DNA of 38,750 bases from Candidatus Peregrinibacteria bacterium RIFOXYB2_FULL_33_20 (GTDB lineage: Bacteria > Patescibacteriota > Gracilibacteria > UBA1369 > GWF2-33-10). A model generated the notes under the pieces. The model was not told where the DNA came from. It saw nothing but the letters and a program-made list of their open reading frames with translations, and made no database searches. The DNA lies in assembly GCA_001788835.1 (NCBI GenBank), contig MFXK01000025.1, forward strand, positions 1 through 38,750. Reading direction: 5' to 3'. Numbering within the stretch: the first letter of the stretch is position 1; each line of letters starts with the position of its first letter. The translations under genes were made by a program, and so were the position numbers. This document shows, one piece after another, positions 16,061-24,429 of this stretch.

Positions 16061-17284
16061 ATGAAAAATTATTTTAAAAATCTTGTATCGTTTGGCTTGA
16101 AAAATTTTGCCAATTTAAAAAATGAAATCGCCAAAAAACATCAAGAAGAATTAAACAAAAGTGAAAAAATTACCAAACCTGTTTCAAAAAGCAATAAAAA
16201 CCAGCATATAATGATTGAATTTTCACTATTAAGTGTGTTCAAAGCTACAATTCTGGTGCTGATTATTATCGCTTTTTCAAAATTTATTAGTGAAATTAAT
16301 ACCATTATTGTTCTTCTTTTTATTTCCTTATTATTATCATCCATTCTTGATCCAACCGTTAATGCTCTGCAAAAAAAAGGTTTACCCAGGGGCTTAGGAA
16401 TGATTTTTATTTATTTTTTAGCGTTATTGATGCTGACAGCCTTCATTTCCACTTTGATACCGCTGATTGCCAGTCAGTTAAGTGAGTTAGCATCAAGATT
16501 AACAATTATTTATCATCATATCACCAATAATGGATTCAGCGACATCCCTTTCTACGAACAATTAAAACCTTATCTTGAGCCATATATCAGCAATTTGCTG
16601 ACCATTGGGAATCAAGACTTGATCATCACTAATCTGCAAGGCGCTATTAATAATATCGCCTCCAAACTAAGTTATACTGCCGGTAATGTTTTTTCTTTGT
16701 TAATTATGTTTTTTGATGGACTGCTTAATTTAGTTTTAGTGTTGGTTTTAACTTTTTTTATGACGGTAGAGGAAAAAGGTATTGAAAATTTCATTAAATC
16801 ATTATTCCCCACCAAATATGGCGAGTACATTGTGCAAAAGAGCAATGACGTCAAGGTCAAAACAGGCATGTGGCTGAGAGGACAAATATTGCTGTCTTTG
16901 ATTATGGGCACTGTAGTTTTTATTGGTTTATCAATAATTGGGGTGGAGTTTGCTTTAACTTTAGGTTTTATTGAAGTATTGGCGGAATTTGTACCGATAA
17001 TCGGGCCATTTATCACTGCTTGCGCCGCGGCTTTGATTGCTTTGAATGAAGGCGGTTGGCATTTCTTTGGTGTGATTATCTTCTTTATTTGTTTGCATTT
17101 AACGGAAGTCAATTTGATATTGCCCTTTTTGATGGGAAAAGTTGTAAATTTGAATCCAATTGCTATTATTACTGCCGCGTTTATAGGATTTCATTTTTTG
17201 GGAATTCCTGGGCTTTTATTGGCTATTCCTGCTGCTACTGTAGTCAATATTTTCGTTAAAGATTATATTGAAAGCCAGAAGTAA
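16061..17284 (+). CDS. AI-2E family transporter (PerM/UPF0118-like permease)
   Basis: The 407-residue protein has a basic cytosolic N-terminus of about 50 residues, then the family's eight-helix arrangement. Family marks are LLSSILDPTVNALQKKGLPR after the second helix, GMWLRGQILLSLIMGTVVFIGLSIIGV, and ALTLGFIEVLAEFVPIIGPF followed by NPIAIITAAFIGFHFLGIPGLLLAIP near the end. Members export diverse small molecules or act as Na+/H+ antiporters; the autoinducer-2 role was shown for only a few. The substrate here is unknown. It begins 45 bp after the pilin-like gene and ends 23 bp before the GspF-like gene, consistent with an operon. Confidence 0.92.
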   Translation: MKNYFKNLVSFGLKNFANLKNEIAKKHQEELNKSEKITKPVSKSNKNQHIMIEFSLLSVFKATILVLIIIAFSKFISEINTIIVLLFISLLLSSILDPTVNALQKKGLPRGLGMIFIYFLALLMLTAFISTLIPLIASQLSELASRLTIIYHHITNNGFSDIPFYEQLKPYLEPYISNLLTIGNQDLIITNLQGAINNIASKLSYTAGNVFSLLIMFFDGLLNLVLVLVLTFFMTVEEKGIENFIKSLFPTKYGEYIVQKSNDVKVKTGMWLRGQILLSLIMGTVVFIGLSIIGVEFALTLGFIEVLAEFVPIIGPFITACAAALIALNEGGWHFFGVIIFFICLHLTEVNLILPFLMGKVVNLNPIAIITAAFIGFHFLGIPGLLLAIPAATVVNIFVKDYIESQK

Positions 17285-17307
17285 TAAATAATTTTTCACA
17301 CTTTAAA

Positions 17308-18663
17308 ATGCAGTTTCATTATTTAGCTATCAATCAAGAAAATCAACAGTTAAATGGTAATATTCATGCTGATGATGAACAGGCCGCCAGGAAAGAACTA
17401 AATAAATTAGGCTTTTCTGTTTTATCGGTAAAACTTGTTAACGATGAGGAAACGTCTGTTCACAATGAACAGTTTGATCATTTACTTAAATTTAAATTTT
17501 CCGCTATTGATAGCACTGGTAAAAAAATTATTGGCACTATTTCCTCAAAGGATAGTAAACATGCCTATGTGAGATTAATTCAAGAATATCATTTCAAGGT
17601 AGAGTCAATGATTAACGTTAATACCCCAAATAATTATGAAAATTTAACCGAATTAGCGCAATTCTATGAATCTATGTCAGCGCAGAACAAACAACCCGCC
17701 AAAGATAACAATATTAATCCTGAAGAAAATAAATTATCATCGATGCAAGCCAGCTTCATAAAAGAAATTGATAACATTCTGCATTCTACTGATGACATTT
17801 ATGGCAAATACAATCGCAATTTAAGCATGGAAGGCCGCAAAAAAATTTCTGAATCAAAAGAAACCCTTATGCGTATTAAAGGTAGTTATAACTTAGATTA
17901 CGTTAAACAAGTGGCTCAATCATTGCTGAACATCTTGGTAGATCAAAATAATTTTGAACATGATGCCGAGAGTAAAGACATTCAAAATAAAATTGCTTTA
18001 GAAAGCCAAAAAATGTTGCTTAAAATTAATCAATTAAGTACTTCCAATACTGCTATTAATGACATATCTTCTAGTTTCTCCAGTTTCATGCAGCATAAAG
18101 ATAATAAACAAGAAACACCATCAAAAATCATCAAAAACAAAGAAGCGGCTACTTTGGCGGAAAATTTGCGACAAAACTGGCAGGAAATTAAAAATGATCT
18201 AGTCCTGTGGTTTAGAAGTTCCGCGCAAAATCGAGCAATTTTACAAAATGATATTAAAGAATTATTCAAAAAACGTAAAAATTTGAAAAAAAATTGGGCT
18301 TCTTCGCCGAAAATCACGCCACAATCAATAAATAGGACTAAAAATGAAGTTAGTATAGAAGCTGGACATAATTTATGGCTGGAAATTTATTACTTTTCCG
18401 GATGGCTGACTTTATTTTATCTGATATATTATTTTGTATCTTATTATATTTGGACAAAGACAATTAATTTCAGCGTTGAGATGACTAAATTTATTGCTGA
18501 TCCCTATGCGCCTTCATTAATTAGAAACGTTACCTTACTATTATTTTCAGTCCACTGTTTTATGAGCATTCAAAAAAATTGCTTATTAGCCAATAAGAAG
18601 CATTTATGGATTGGAGCCTTAAGTGGTAGCGTTTTTACTCTTTTATTAATAAGCAATTTCTAA
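17308..18663 (+). CDS. membrane protein with two GspF/PilC-like N-terminal modules and a coiled coil
   Basis: The 451-residue protein opens with two related modules. The first is residues 1-45 (FHYLAINQENQQLNGNIHAD, then EQAARKELNKLGFSVLSV) and the second about 50-95 (KFKFSAIDSTGKKIIGTISS). This is the F-Y-A-D--G--G-I-A signature found at the N-terminus of type II secretion/type IV pilus inner-membrane proteins. The GspF transmembrane domains that should follow are absent. Instead a long helical, probably coiled-coil region (100-340) leads to about three C-terminal membrane helices (from about 365). Function is unknown. The stop codon directly abuts the ATG of the Lgt-like gene. Confidence 0.7.
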   Translation: MQFHYLAINQENQQLNGNIHADDEQAARKELNKLGFSVLSVKLVNDEETSVHNEQFDHLLKFKFSAIDSTGKKIIGTISSKDSKHAYVRLIQEYHFKVESMINVNTPNNYENLTELAQFYESMSAQNKQPAKDNNINPEENKLSSMQASFIKEIDNILHSTDDIYGKYNRNLSMEGRKKISESKETLMRIKGSYNLDYVKQVAQSLLNILVDQNNFEHDAESKDIQNKIALESQKMLLKINQLSTSNTAINDISSSFSSFMQHKDNKQETPSKIIKNKEAATLAENLRQNWQEIKNDLVLWFRSSAQNRAILQNDIKELFKKRKNLKKNWASSPKITPQSINRTKNEVSIEAGHNLWLEIYYFSGWLTLFYLIYYFVSYYIWTKTINFSVEMTKFIADPYAPSLIRNVTLLLFSVHCFMSIQKNCLLANKKHLWIGALSGSVFTLLLISNF

Positions 18664-19416
18664 ATGTATCCAATATTAATAGAAATAGGCCCATTTGCTT
18701 TATCTTCCTTATATTTTTTTGGCATAATTGGCATTATCCTTGCTACTAAAGTGTTTTTACACATGGCACAGAAACGCAAACTTAAGCTTAATCTTTTTTT
18801 CGAATATCCATTAAGACTGATTTTATGGCCGATTATTATTGGAAAAGCTATAGCTTTAATGCCTGATATTTTTACGTTAGATATATTTTATTTTTGGGAT
18901 CAACGCTATTCTTTTTGGGCGGCGTTAATTACTTTTGTACTTTTAATATTTCTGTTGTTGCATAAAAAGAAAGAATCATTTTTACCCTGGGCTGACGCTT
19001 TATCAATCCCCTTTTTAATTGAATTGATATTTGGAAATATTGGTAAATATTTAGATGGTGCTGGTTATGGACAGCCTACGGCTTTGCCTTGGGGAGTAAC
19101 TTTTGAAAATATTAGCGTTTCTTATACAGTACCTATTCATCCTACACAGATTTATCAATTAATTTATGTGTTATTAATCTTGTTCTCCAGCATATATATA
19201 TCCAAAAAATATCAATATTTAAATAGAGATGGTGACCTGTTTTTTTATTGCACTTTTGCTTATTCCGCCTGCCGATTTATTGAAGAATTTTTTAGGGGTG
19301 ATAATGTGTTGATGATTGGATCATTACGCCTAAATCAAGTTATTGCTTTATTAATAGCCATTTTCATTGCTATTTTCTTTTTTACAAAAAATAAAAACAA
19401 ATTATCTATATGGTAA
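18664..19416 (+). CDS. divergent Lgt-like protein (prolipoprotein diacylglyceryl transferase family), probably not canonical
   Basis: The 250-residue, seven-helix protein follows the Lgt layout: FGNIGKYLDGAGYGQ (the signature region), PIHPTQIYQ, and RFIEEFFRGD near the end. Lgt transfers diacylglycerol from phosphatidylglycerol to lipobox cysteines. Several residues needed in E. coli Lgt differ. The motif WDGGMSFHGG is here WDQRYSFWAA, so His103 is Trp85. Arg143 of GRLGNFINGE is Asn125 and the following Glu is Ala. The HPSQLYE and R-x-EFFR elements remain. It may be a repurposed paralog or a much diverged enzyme. It is translationally coupled on both sides: it abuts the previous stop, and its own stop overlaps the next ATG. 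Confidence 0.75.
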   Translation: MYPILIEIGPFALSSLYFFGIIGIILATKVFLHMAQKRKLKLNLFFEYPLRLILWPIIIGKAIALMPDIFTLDIFYFWDQRYSFWAALITFVLLIFLLLHKKKESFLPWADALSIPFLIELIFGNIGKYLDGAGYGQPTALPWGVTFENISVSYTVPIHPTQIYQLIYVLLILFSSIYISKKYQYLNRDGDLFFYCTFAYSACRFIEEFFRGDNVLMIGSLRLNQVIALLIAIFIAIFFFTKNKNKLSIW

Positions 19417-19733
19417 ACATTTTAGTAACGATCTTAAATGCGTTGCAGAATCAAAATATCTATACCTTGCTTTGCTACACAGCGTTAGTTTATTTAATAT
19501 TAGTTTTTATAGCAGTAATTTTTTGGACAGTCAGAGATGTGTGTAATCGATCACAAAGCATATTATTTAAGTCCTTCAGTATTCTACTGGTGTTGTTTTT
19601 TAATATCTTCGGATTCCTGATATATATCATTATCAGACCGCAAAAGACTTTAAACGAATTAGCCTTAGAACAAAGTGAACTGGAAATTTTAAAAAAATAC
19701 AAAAAACATCGCCAGCTTAAGAAAAAGCTTTAA
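19410..19733 (+). CDS. small two-helix membrane protein with basic tail
   Basis: The 107-residue protein has two membrane segments, about 18-40 (LLCYTALVYLILVFIAVIF) and 52-75, joined by a basic loop (WTVRDVCNRSQS). It ends with IIIRPQKTLNELALEQSE and a Lys-rich tail (KKYKKHRQLKKKL). Small proteins with FW-RD...R and a GFLIYIIIRP-T motif recur in CPR genomes and resemble the membrane segment of PLDc_N proteins; no function is assigned. Its start overlaps the end of the Lgt-like gene by 7 bp, making it the last gene of the operon. It ends 6 bp from the convergent greA. Confidence 0.7.
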   Translation: MVNILVTILNALQNQNIYTLLCYTALVYLILVFIAVIFWTVRDVCNRSQSILFKSFSILLVLFFNIFGFLIYIIIRPQKTLNELALEQSELEILKKYKKHRQLKKKL

Positions 19734-19739
19734 TGAATT

Positions 19740-20402
19740 TTATTCTATTTTCAAAATTTTATATTCGATGACTCCTCGAGGCGTGTTAGCTTTGACTTTT
19801 TCACCAGCAGGGACACTAAGTAAAACTTTGCCCACTGGAGATTCATTAGAGATCATACCCTTCAAAGGATCAGCTTCTGTGGACCCTACAATAGTATATT
19901 TTTCGTCTCTTTTGAAAGTGATATTATTCAAATGAACAGTTGATCCTAACTCAACCACATTGGCATGAGCATGTGCGGCGCTAATAATTTGAGCTTTTTC
20001 AAGAATTTGTTGTAATTCAGCAATTCTCATTACCACAAAAGCTTGTTCATTTTTTGCTTCATCATATTCAGCATTTTCAGATAAATCTCCATAAGAAATT
20101 GCATTTTGTAATTTTTTAGCAATTTCTTCTCGTTTTGTAGTTTGTAAATAATCCAATTCATCTTGGATTTTTTTTAAACCTTCTTTTGTCAATAAAACAG
20201 CTGGCTGTTCGGCTATAGGAGAGACTACGGTGGTTTTTGTAGAGATCTCTTTTTTCGGTTCTTCCTTTGAGATTTTTGAGGTTTTTTCTAAATCTTTTTT
20301 GACAATTTTAACTTCTTTTTTTAGATCTTTTGGTGCTTTGGTAGGTTCTTTTTTAATCATTTTAACTTGGGTTTTTTTTGTAACGGTCTTATTTTTTGGC
20401 AT
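19740..20402 (-). CDS. greA: transcription elongation factor GreA with a lysine-rich N-terminal extension
   Basis: GreA enters the RNA polymerase secondary channel and stimulates cleavage of backtracked RNA. The canonical part starts near residue 70 (LLTKEGLKKIQDELDYLQTT). The coiled-coil tip with the required acidic residues is present (DLSENAEYDEAKNEQAF), followed by the FKBP-like C-terminal domain (SPVGKVLLSVPAGEKVKANTP). The protein has 220 residues against about 158 for the family. The extra roughly 65 at the front are low-complexity and very rich in Lys, Thr, Pro and Glu. No later Met fits the classic start, so the extension appears to be translated. It may add nucleic-acid affinity (inference). 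Confidence 0.92.
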   Translation of the reverse strand: MPKNKTVTKKTQVKMIKKEPTKAPKDLKKEVKIVKKDLEKTSKISKEEPKKEISTKTTVVSPIAEQPAVLLTKEGLKKIQDELDYLQTTKREEIAKKLQNAISYGDLSENAEYDEAKNEQAFVVMRIAELQQILEKAQIISAAHAHANVVELGSTVHLNNITFKRDEKYTIVGSTEADPLKGMISNESPVGKVLLSVPAGEKVKANTPRGVIEYKILKIE

Positions 20403-20441
20403 AATTTATATTTTATGAATAATTTAGTATATGTAGGAGAA

Positions 20442-21611
20442 TTAATAAGGTCTGATTTTGACACTTCTGGGATGTTGCCTTAATTTTTCTAATACTTTTG
20501 CTTCAATTTGTCTGATACGTTCGCGTGTTACTCCAAATTCCGTGCCAACCTCTTCCAAAGTGTGTCCAACACCGTCTTTTAGTCCAAAGCGTAATTCAAT
20601 GATTTTTCTTTCTCTAGGCGTTAAATATTGAAGCATTTCCTGTATATATTCTTTTAGAAGCCTCAAATTAGTTTCATCTACGGGACTGCTGGCAGTATCT
20701 TCAATAAAATCACTTAACTTACTATCTTCTTCTGAGCCAACTGGCGCTTCCAAAGAAATAATGTCCTGGGAAATTTTCAAAATATGCCTAACCTTTTTGA
20801 TATCCATATCCATTTCCGCCGCTAACTCTTCCACTAACGGCTCTCTGCCAAGTTCTTGCACTAATTGCCTATGACTATGAGTGAGCTTATTGATGGTCTC
20901 CACCATGTGTACCGGAATCCTGATCGTTCTAGCCTGATCTGCAATAGCTCTTGTAATTGCCTGTCTTATCCACCAGGTCGCGTAAGTGGAAAATTTAAAT
21001 CCTCTGTCAGGGTCGAATTTTTCTACCGCCCTAAATAGACCAATATTACCTTCCTGAATCAAATCCAAAAAAGACAATCCCCGTCCAATATATTTTTTAC
21101 AAATACTAACCACTAACCGCAAATTCGCTTCTGCTAATTTTCGTTTAGCGGACTGATCACCCTGCCTAATTTTTTTAGCCAACATTGTTTCTTCCTTGGC
21201 GGTAAGTAAAGGCACTGTACCGATTTCTATCAAGTATTGCCTAATTGAATCAGAGGTTACTTCGTGAAAATTCATTTCCGCACTTTCTTTTTTTTCTTTA
21301 CCTTCTTTCTTTTTAGAAGTTTTAGCGTTTTTCTCGGGTTTTTCATTTGATTTCACTTTTTTGGTGTCCCAAATCAGAGAAGCCCTTTCGCTGGAATCTA
21401 TTACATCCACGCCAATCTGATCTAATAAATCATACAATTCATCCAGAATTTCGACATCAAATTCTTTTTCAGGAAAAGCCACCAAAATTTCCTGTTGCGT
21501 GACAAATCTCTGGGTAATGCCTTTTTTGATTAACCCCCTGACTTTTTCAGGAAACTTTGCTAAGACTTCTTCAGGTGGCAGGGTGATAAACTTGCGAGTT
21601 TTTTTGGCCAT
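20442..21611 (-). CDS. rpoD: primary sigma factor (sigma-70/RpoD)
   Basis: The 389-residue protein has region 1.1 (about 10-75), a Lys-rich linker (about 85-112), and region 1.2 ([22 protein letters not shown]). Regions 2.1-2.4 include [20 protein letters not shown] and [19 protein letters not shown]. Region 3 and region 4.2 ([20 protein letters not shown]) are complete. It recognises -35 and -10 promoters, and the many TATAAT-type boxes in the window fit this factor. It lacks the large non-conserved region of E. coli RpoD. It starts 3 bp after dnaG, reproducing the conserved dnaG-rpoD arrangement of the macromolecular synthesis operon. Confidence 0.97.
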   Translation of the reverse strand: MAKKTRKFITLPPEEVLAKFPEKVRGLIKKGITQRFVTQQEILVAFPEKEFDVEILDELYDLLDQIGVDVIDSSERASLIWDTKKVKSNEKPEKNAKTSKKKEGKEKKESAEMNFHEVTSDSIRQYLIEIGTVPLLTAKEETMLAKKIRQGDQSAKRKLAEANLRLVVSICKKYIGRGLSFLDLIQEGNIGLFRAVEKFDPDRGFKFSTYATWWIRQAITRAIADQARTIRIPVHMVETINKLTHSHRQLVQELGREPLVEELAAEMDMDIKKVRHILKISQDIISLEAPVGSEEDSKLSDFIEDTASSPVDETNLRLLKEYIQEMLQYLTPRERKIIELRFGLKDGVGHTLEEVGTEFGVTRERIRQIEAKVLEKLRQHPRSVKIRPY

Positions 21612-21614
21612 AGA

Positions 21615-23372
21615 TTAATCTTTCTTAAGAAATTTTAATTTATAATACTCTAACGCCTCAGGTGAGGAAAAATCTTTAGTTGATTTGATATCTAATCGTT
21701 CTTTAAAATTTATTCTATCTTTTAATTTAGAGATAGCGTCATTAAAAATTTTCTCTTTCTGACTATTTGTGAAGTTATCACCAAATTTAAGCTGTAATAC
21801 TTTTATATATTGGGTTTGCTCTCTATCTAAAAAAGAAAAATTTATAATTTGATGGACAGGAGCCCCAGAATTATAGTACTCTATAATTTTATTGTAAATG
21901 CCTTTTGAAATATCGTTTAGATCTAAATTTGGGATTTTTTTTATTATCTCCAAAAAATCAGGTATTTTGGCGGAAAAAAGTTCGCAAAAAGCCAAAATAT
22001 ATCCAAAAGCTTCATCATTAGCTTTGGTATTTAAAACCACATTTTGATCGTCAATTTTGTGGTGATGATATCTCATCGATTGAGAAAAACTATCTACTTT
22101 ACCTGTCAAATGTTTTTTGGACATACGCAAAATCAAGGCTGATTTAGTGACAATTGATTCTTTTTCCCAGGGATCTTTTATACCGGCAATAATTGGTATT
22201 ATCTTGTCCTGAGCTAGCTTGTTTCCTTTCATATTACTTAAATCAAATTCCTGCTGAATACTTTGTAAATAAAAATCAATGTAAAGGGTTTTAGTCTTAA
22301 TAAGCTCTACAAAATTAGACTTGTTTTTTACCGCATACTCTCCTGGATCCTTGACTCCAGGCACTGTCACGATAAAAATATTAAAATCAAAATTTTGCGC
22401 TAAGCTAATTGCTCGATAAACAGCATTTTGACCAGCCACATCACTATCAAAGCAAAGTACCAAATTATTAGTTAATCTTTTAAGTATTTTTAGCTGATTA
22501 TCGGTTAAGGCTGTACCACTGGTGGCAACGACATTTTTGACGCCGGCCTGATAACTAGCAATTAAATCCATGTAACCTTCCACCAGAACCACCTCATTTT
22601 TTAATTTGATTTCATTTTTGACTAAATTCAAGCCATACAAAATTTTCCCTTTATAATATATATCTGTTTCCGGTGAATTTAAATATTTAGGTTCCTGATC
22701 TTTCGATAAAGCCCGACCACCAAAAGCCACAATTTTGGCATTAATGTCTGTAATGGGAAACATTAACCTTAATCTAAATTTGTCATAGACATTATTACTT
22801 TGTGTATCTTTGGCGCTAATTAAACCGCTATCAATTAAATCTTTTTTTTGAAAATTTCTACTAATCAAGAAATCATACAAAGCCTCAAATGAATCTGGAG
22901 CGAAACCCAAAGAAAAAAACTTAATAAATTCATCTTCTATTCCTCTGCTTCGCACATAATTTAATACTTTCTGACCTTTCTCCGTATCCCACAGTTGTTG
23001 GATATAAAATTTTTCTGCTTCCTCATGAATTTTATATAAAACTTCTTTTTTATCTTTAGTTATGTAAGCACTTTTTACCTGATTAAATTCCGCACTATGG
23101 ACATCAACTCCTGCTTTATCGCCCAAAATTTTGATCGCTTCTTTAAAATCACAGCTTTCTATTTCCTGAATAAAACCAAAAATATCGCCACCCTTTTGAC
23201 AGCCAAAACACCAAGCAATTTGTTTTTCCGGAGAAACAATGAAACTAGCGGTTTTTTCTTGATGAAAAGGACATAATCCCTTCAAATTTCTACCGGCAGG
23301 TTTAAGTTGAACATATTGAGAGACTAACTGTTCAATGGTTAAATGAGATTTAATTTTTTCTAGAATATCCAT
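21615..23372 (-). CDS. dnaG: DNA primase
   Basis: The 585-residue DnaG makes RNA primers at the replication fork. The CHC2 zinc finger is C34, H37, C55, C58 (CPFHQEKTASF ... WCFGCQKGGD). The catalytic core carries AFGGRALSKDQEPKYLNSPET, and the TOPRIM domain has VLVEGYMDLIASYQAGVKN with the key Glu and CFDSDVAGQNA with the metal-binding Asp residues. The C-terminal helicase-interaction domain is weakly conserved, as is usual. The 5' end overlaps the upstream wecA/mraY-like gene by 23 bp and the 3' end is 3 bp from rpoD, so these genes are probably translationally coupled. Confidence 0.97.
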   Translation of the reverse strand: MDILEKIKSHLTIEQLVSQYVQLKPAGRNLKGLCPFHQEKTASFIVSPEKQIAWCFGCQKGGDIFGFIQEIESCDFKEAIKILGDKAGVDVHSAEFNQVKSAYITKDKKEVLYKIHEEAEKFYIQQLWDTEKGQKVLNYVRSRGIEDEFIKFFSLGFAPDSFEALYDFLISRNFQKKDLIDSGLISAKDTQSNNVYDKFRLRLMFPITDINAKIVAFGGRALSKDQEPKYLNSPETDIYYKGKILYGLNLVKNEIKLKNEVVLVEGYMDLIASYQAGVKNVVATSGTALTDNQLKILKRLTNNLVLCFDSDVAGQNAVYRAISLAQNFDFNIFIVTVPGVKDPGEYAVKNKSNFVELIKTKTLYIDFYLQSIQQEFDLSNMKGNKLAQDKIIPIIAGIKDPWEKESIVTKSALILRMSKKHLTGKVDSFSQSMRYHHHKIDDQNVVLNTKANDEAFGYILAFCELFSAKIPDFLEIIKKIPNLDLNDISKGIYNKIIEYYNSGAPVHQIINFSFLDREQTQYIKVLQLKFGDNFTNSQKEKIFNDAISKLKDRINFKERLDIKSTKDFSSPEALEYYKLKFLKKD

Positions 23373-24429
23373 GAGGAAATTTTAAATTACTTTTTTTGTA
23401 AACCCATGCTCCGAATCCAATCATGGCTAGAATCATTAAAAAAATTGCTAGTAATTTTTGACTTGAATTTTGGGTAAATAAGGCTATTGCCCCAAAACTG
23501 GCGCAAATCAAATATAAAACCAGCAAAGTTTGCCGCTCAGATAATCCTGCCTTCAGGAATCGATGATGAATATGGGTCAAATCACCTTTGAAAGGAGATT
23601 TTTTATCTATAAAAATTCGCCTGAAAATTATCCAGACAAAATCCAGCAAGGGGAAGCCAAAAACTAAAGCTGTGGTAGCAATTTTCGCGCCAGAAAATAC
23701 TGCTAATACAGCCAGCATAAATCCCAAAAACATACTACCGGTATCTCCCATCAAAATTTTGGCTGGATAAAAATCAAACATCGCAAAAGCCAGGCAACAG
23801 GAAGCTAAAATAATACTTAAATAGGCTGTAACCGTTTGATCAACAATATTAAAATTTCTGGTACTTAAAACAAAAATAACCAGCGCCGCGATCACCGTGA
23901 TCCCGCTTGGCAAACCGTTTACTCCATCCATCCAGTTCATAGCATTCATCATTATAACCATCCAAAACATGACAAACAAATCCGCTAACAACAAAATTTC
24001 TAAATTTTTGTTAAATATCATAAAAGGAATTTTAATCTGATTCAACAAAATTGCGCCACCAAAAGGATTGGAAATTTCAAATATTTTAAGGCCTGCTAAA
24101 ATTACGATAATAGCTACTAAAAATTGCGTAGCTAATCTCAAATACCATTTCAGATTCAAAAAATCATCCAAAAAGCTAATAATCACCAAAAGCAAAGAAG
24201 CGATAAATACCGTAATTAATTTAAAATCAAATTTTATAAAAAAATAAGCGCAGAACCAAAAACTTGAAAAAATCACGAGTCCTCCATAGTAAGGGATAGG
24301 CTTCCTTTTTAGTCCGTATTTCCATGGCCTGTCCAGTAAATTTAGTTTGGGAAAAATTTTCCAAGCTAACCATGTCGCTACAAAACAAAGTAAAAAAGAA
24401 ATTAATGATAGCCAAAGAAATTTTTCCAT
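23350..24429 (-). CDS. polyprenyl-phosphate sugar-1-phosphate transferase (WecA/TagO/MraY superfamily)
   Basis: The 359-residue protein has about ten membrane helices. Catalytic motifs are SFLDDFLNLKW (the Mg-binding Asp pair), NAMNWMDGVNGLPSG, GDTGSMFLGF and the HIHHRFLKAGL loop. The HIHH loop and DGVNGL motif favour the WecA/TagO branch, which moves GlcNAc-1-P to undecaprenyl phosphate and starts surface-glycan or teichoic-acid synthesis, over MraY. This matches the glycosyltransferase and O-antigen-ligase genes elsewhere in the window. It lies between truB (adjacent starts and stops) and dnaG (23-bp overlap) in one leftward unit. Confidence 0.9.
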   Translation of the reverse strand: MEKFLWLSLISFLLCFVATWLAWKIFPKLNLLDRPWKYGLKRKPIPYYGGLVIFSSFWFCAYFFIKFDFKLITVFIASLLLVIISFLDDFLNLKWYLRLATQFLVAIIVILAGLKIFEISNPFGGAILLNQIKIPFMIFNKNLEILLLADLFVMFWMVIMMNAMNWMDGVNGLPSGITVIAALVIFVLSTRNFNIVDQTVTAYLSIILASCCLAFAMFDFYPAKILMGDTGSMFLGFMLAVLAVFSGAKIATTALVFGFPLLDFVWIIFRRIFIDKKSPFKGDLTHIHHRFLKAGLSERQTLLVLYLICASFGAIALFTQNSSQKLLAIFLMILAMIGFGAWVYKKSNLKFPHGYSRKN

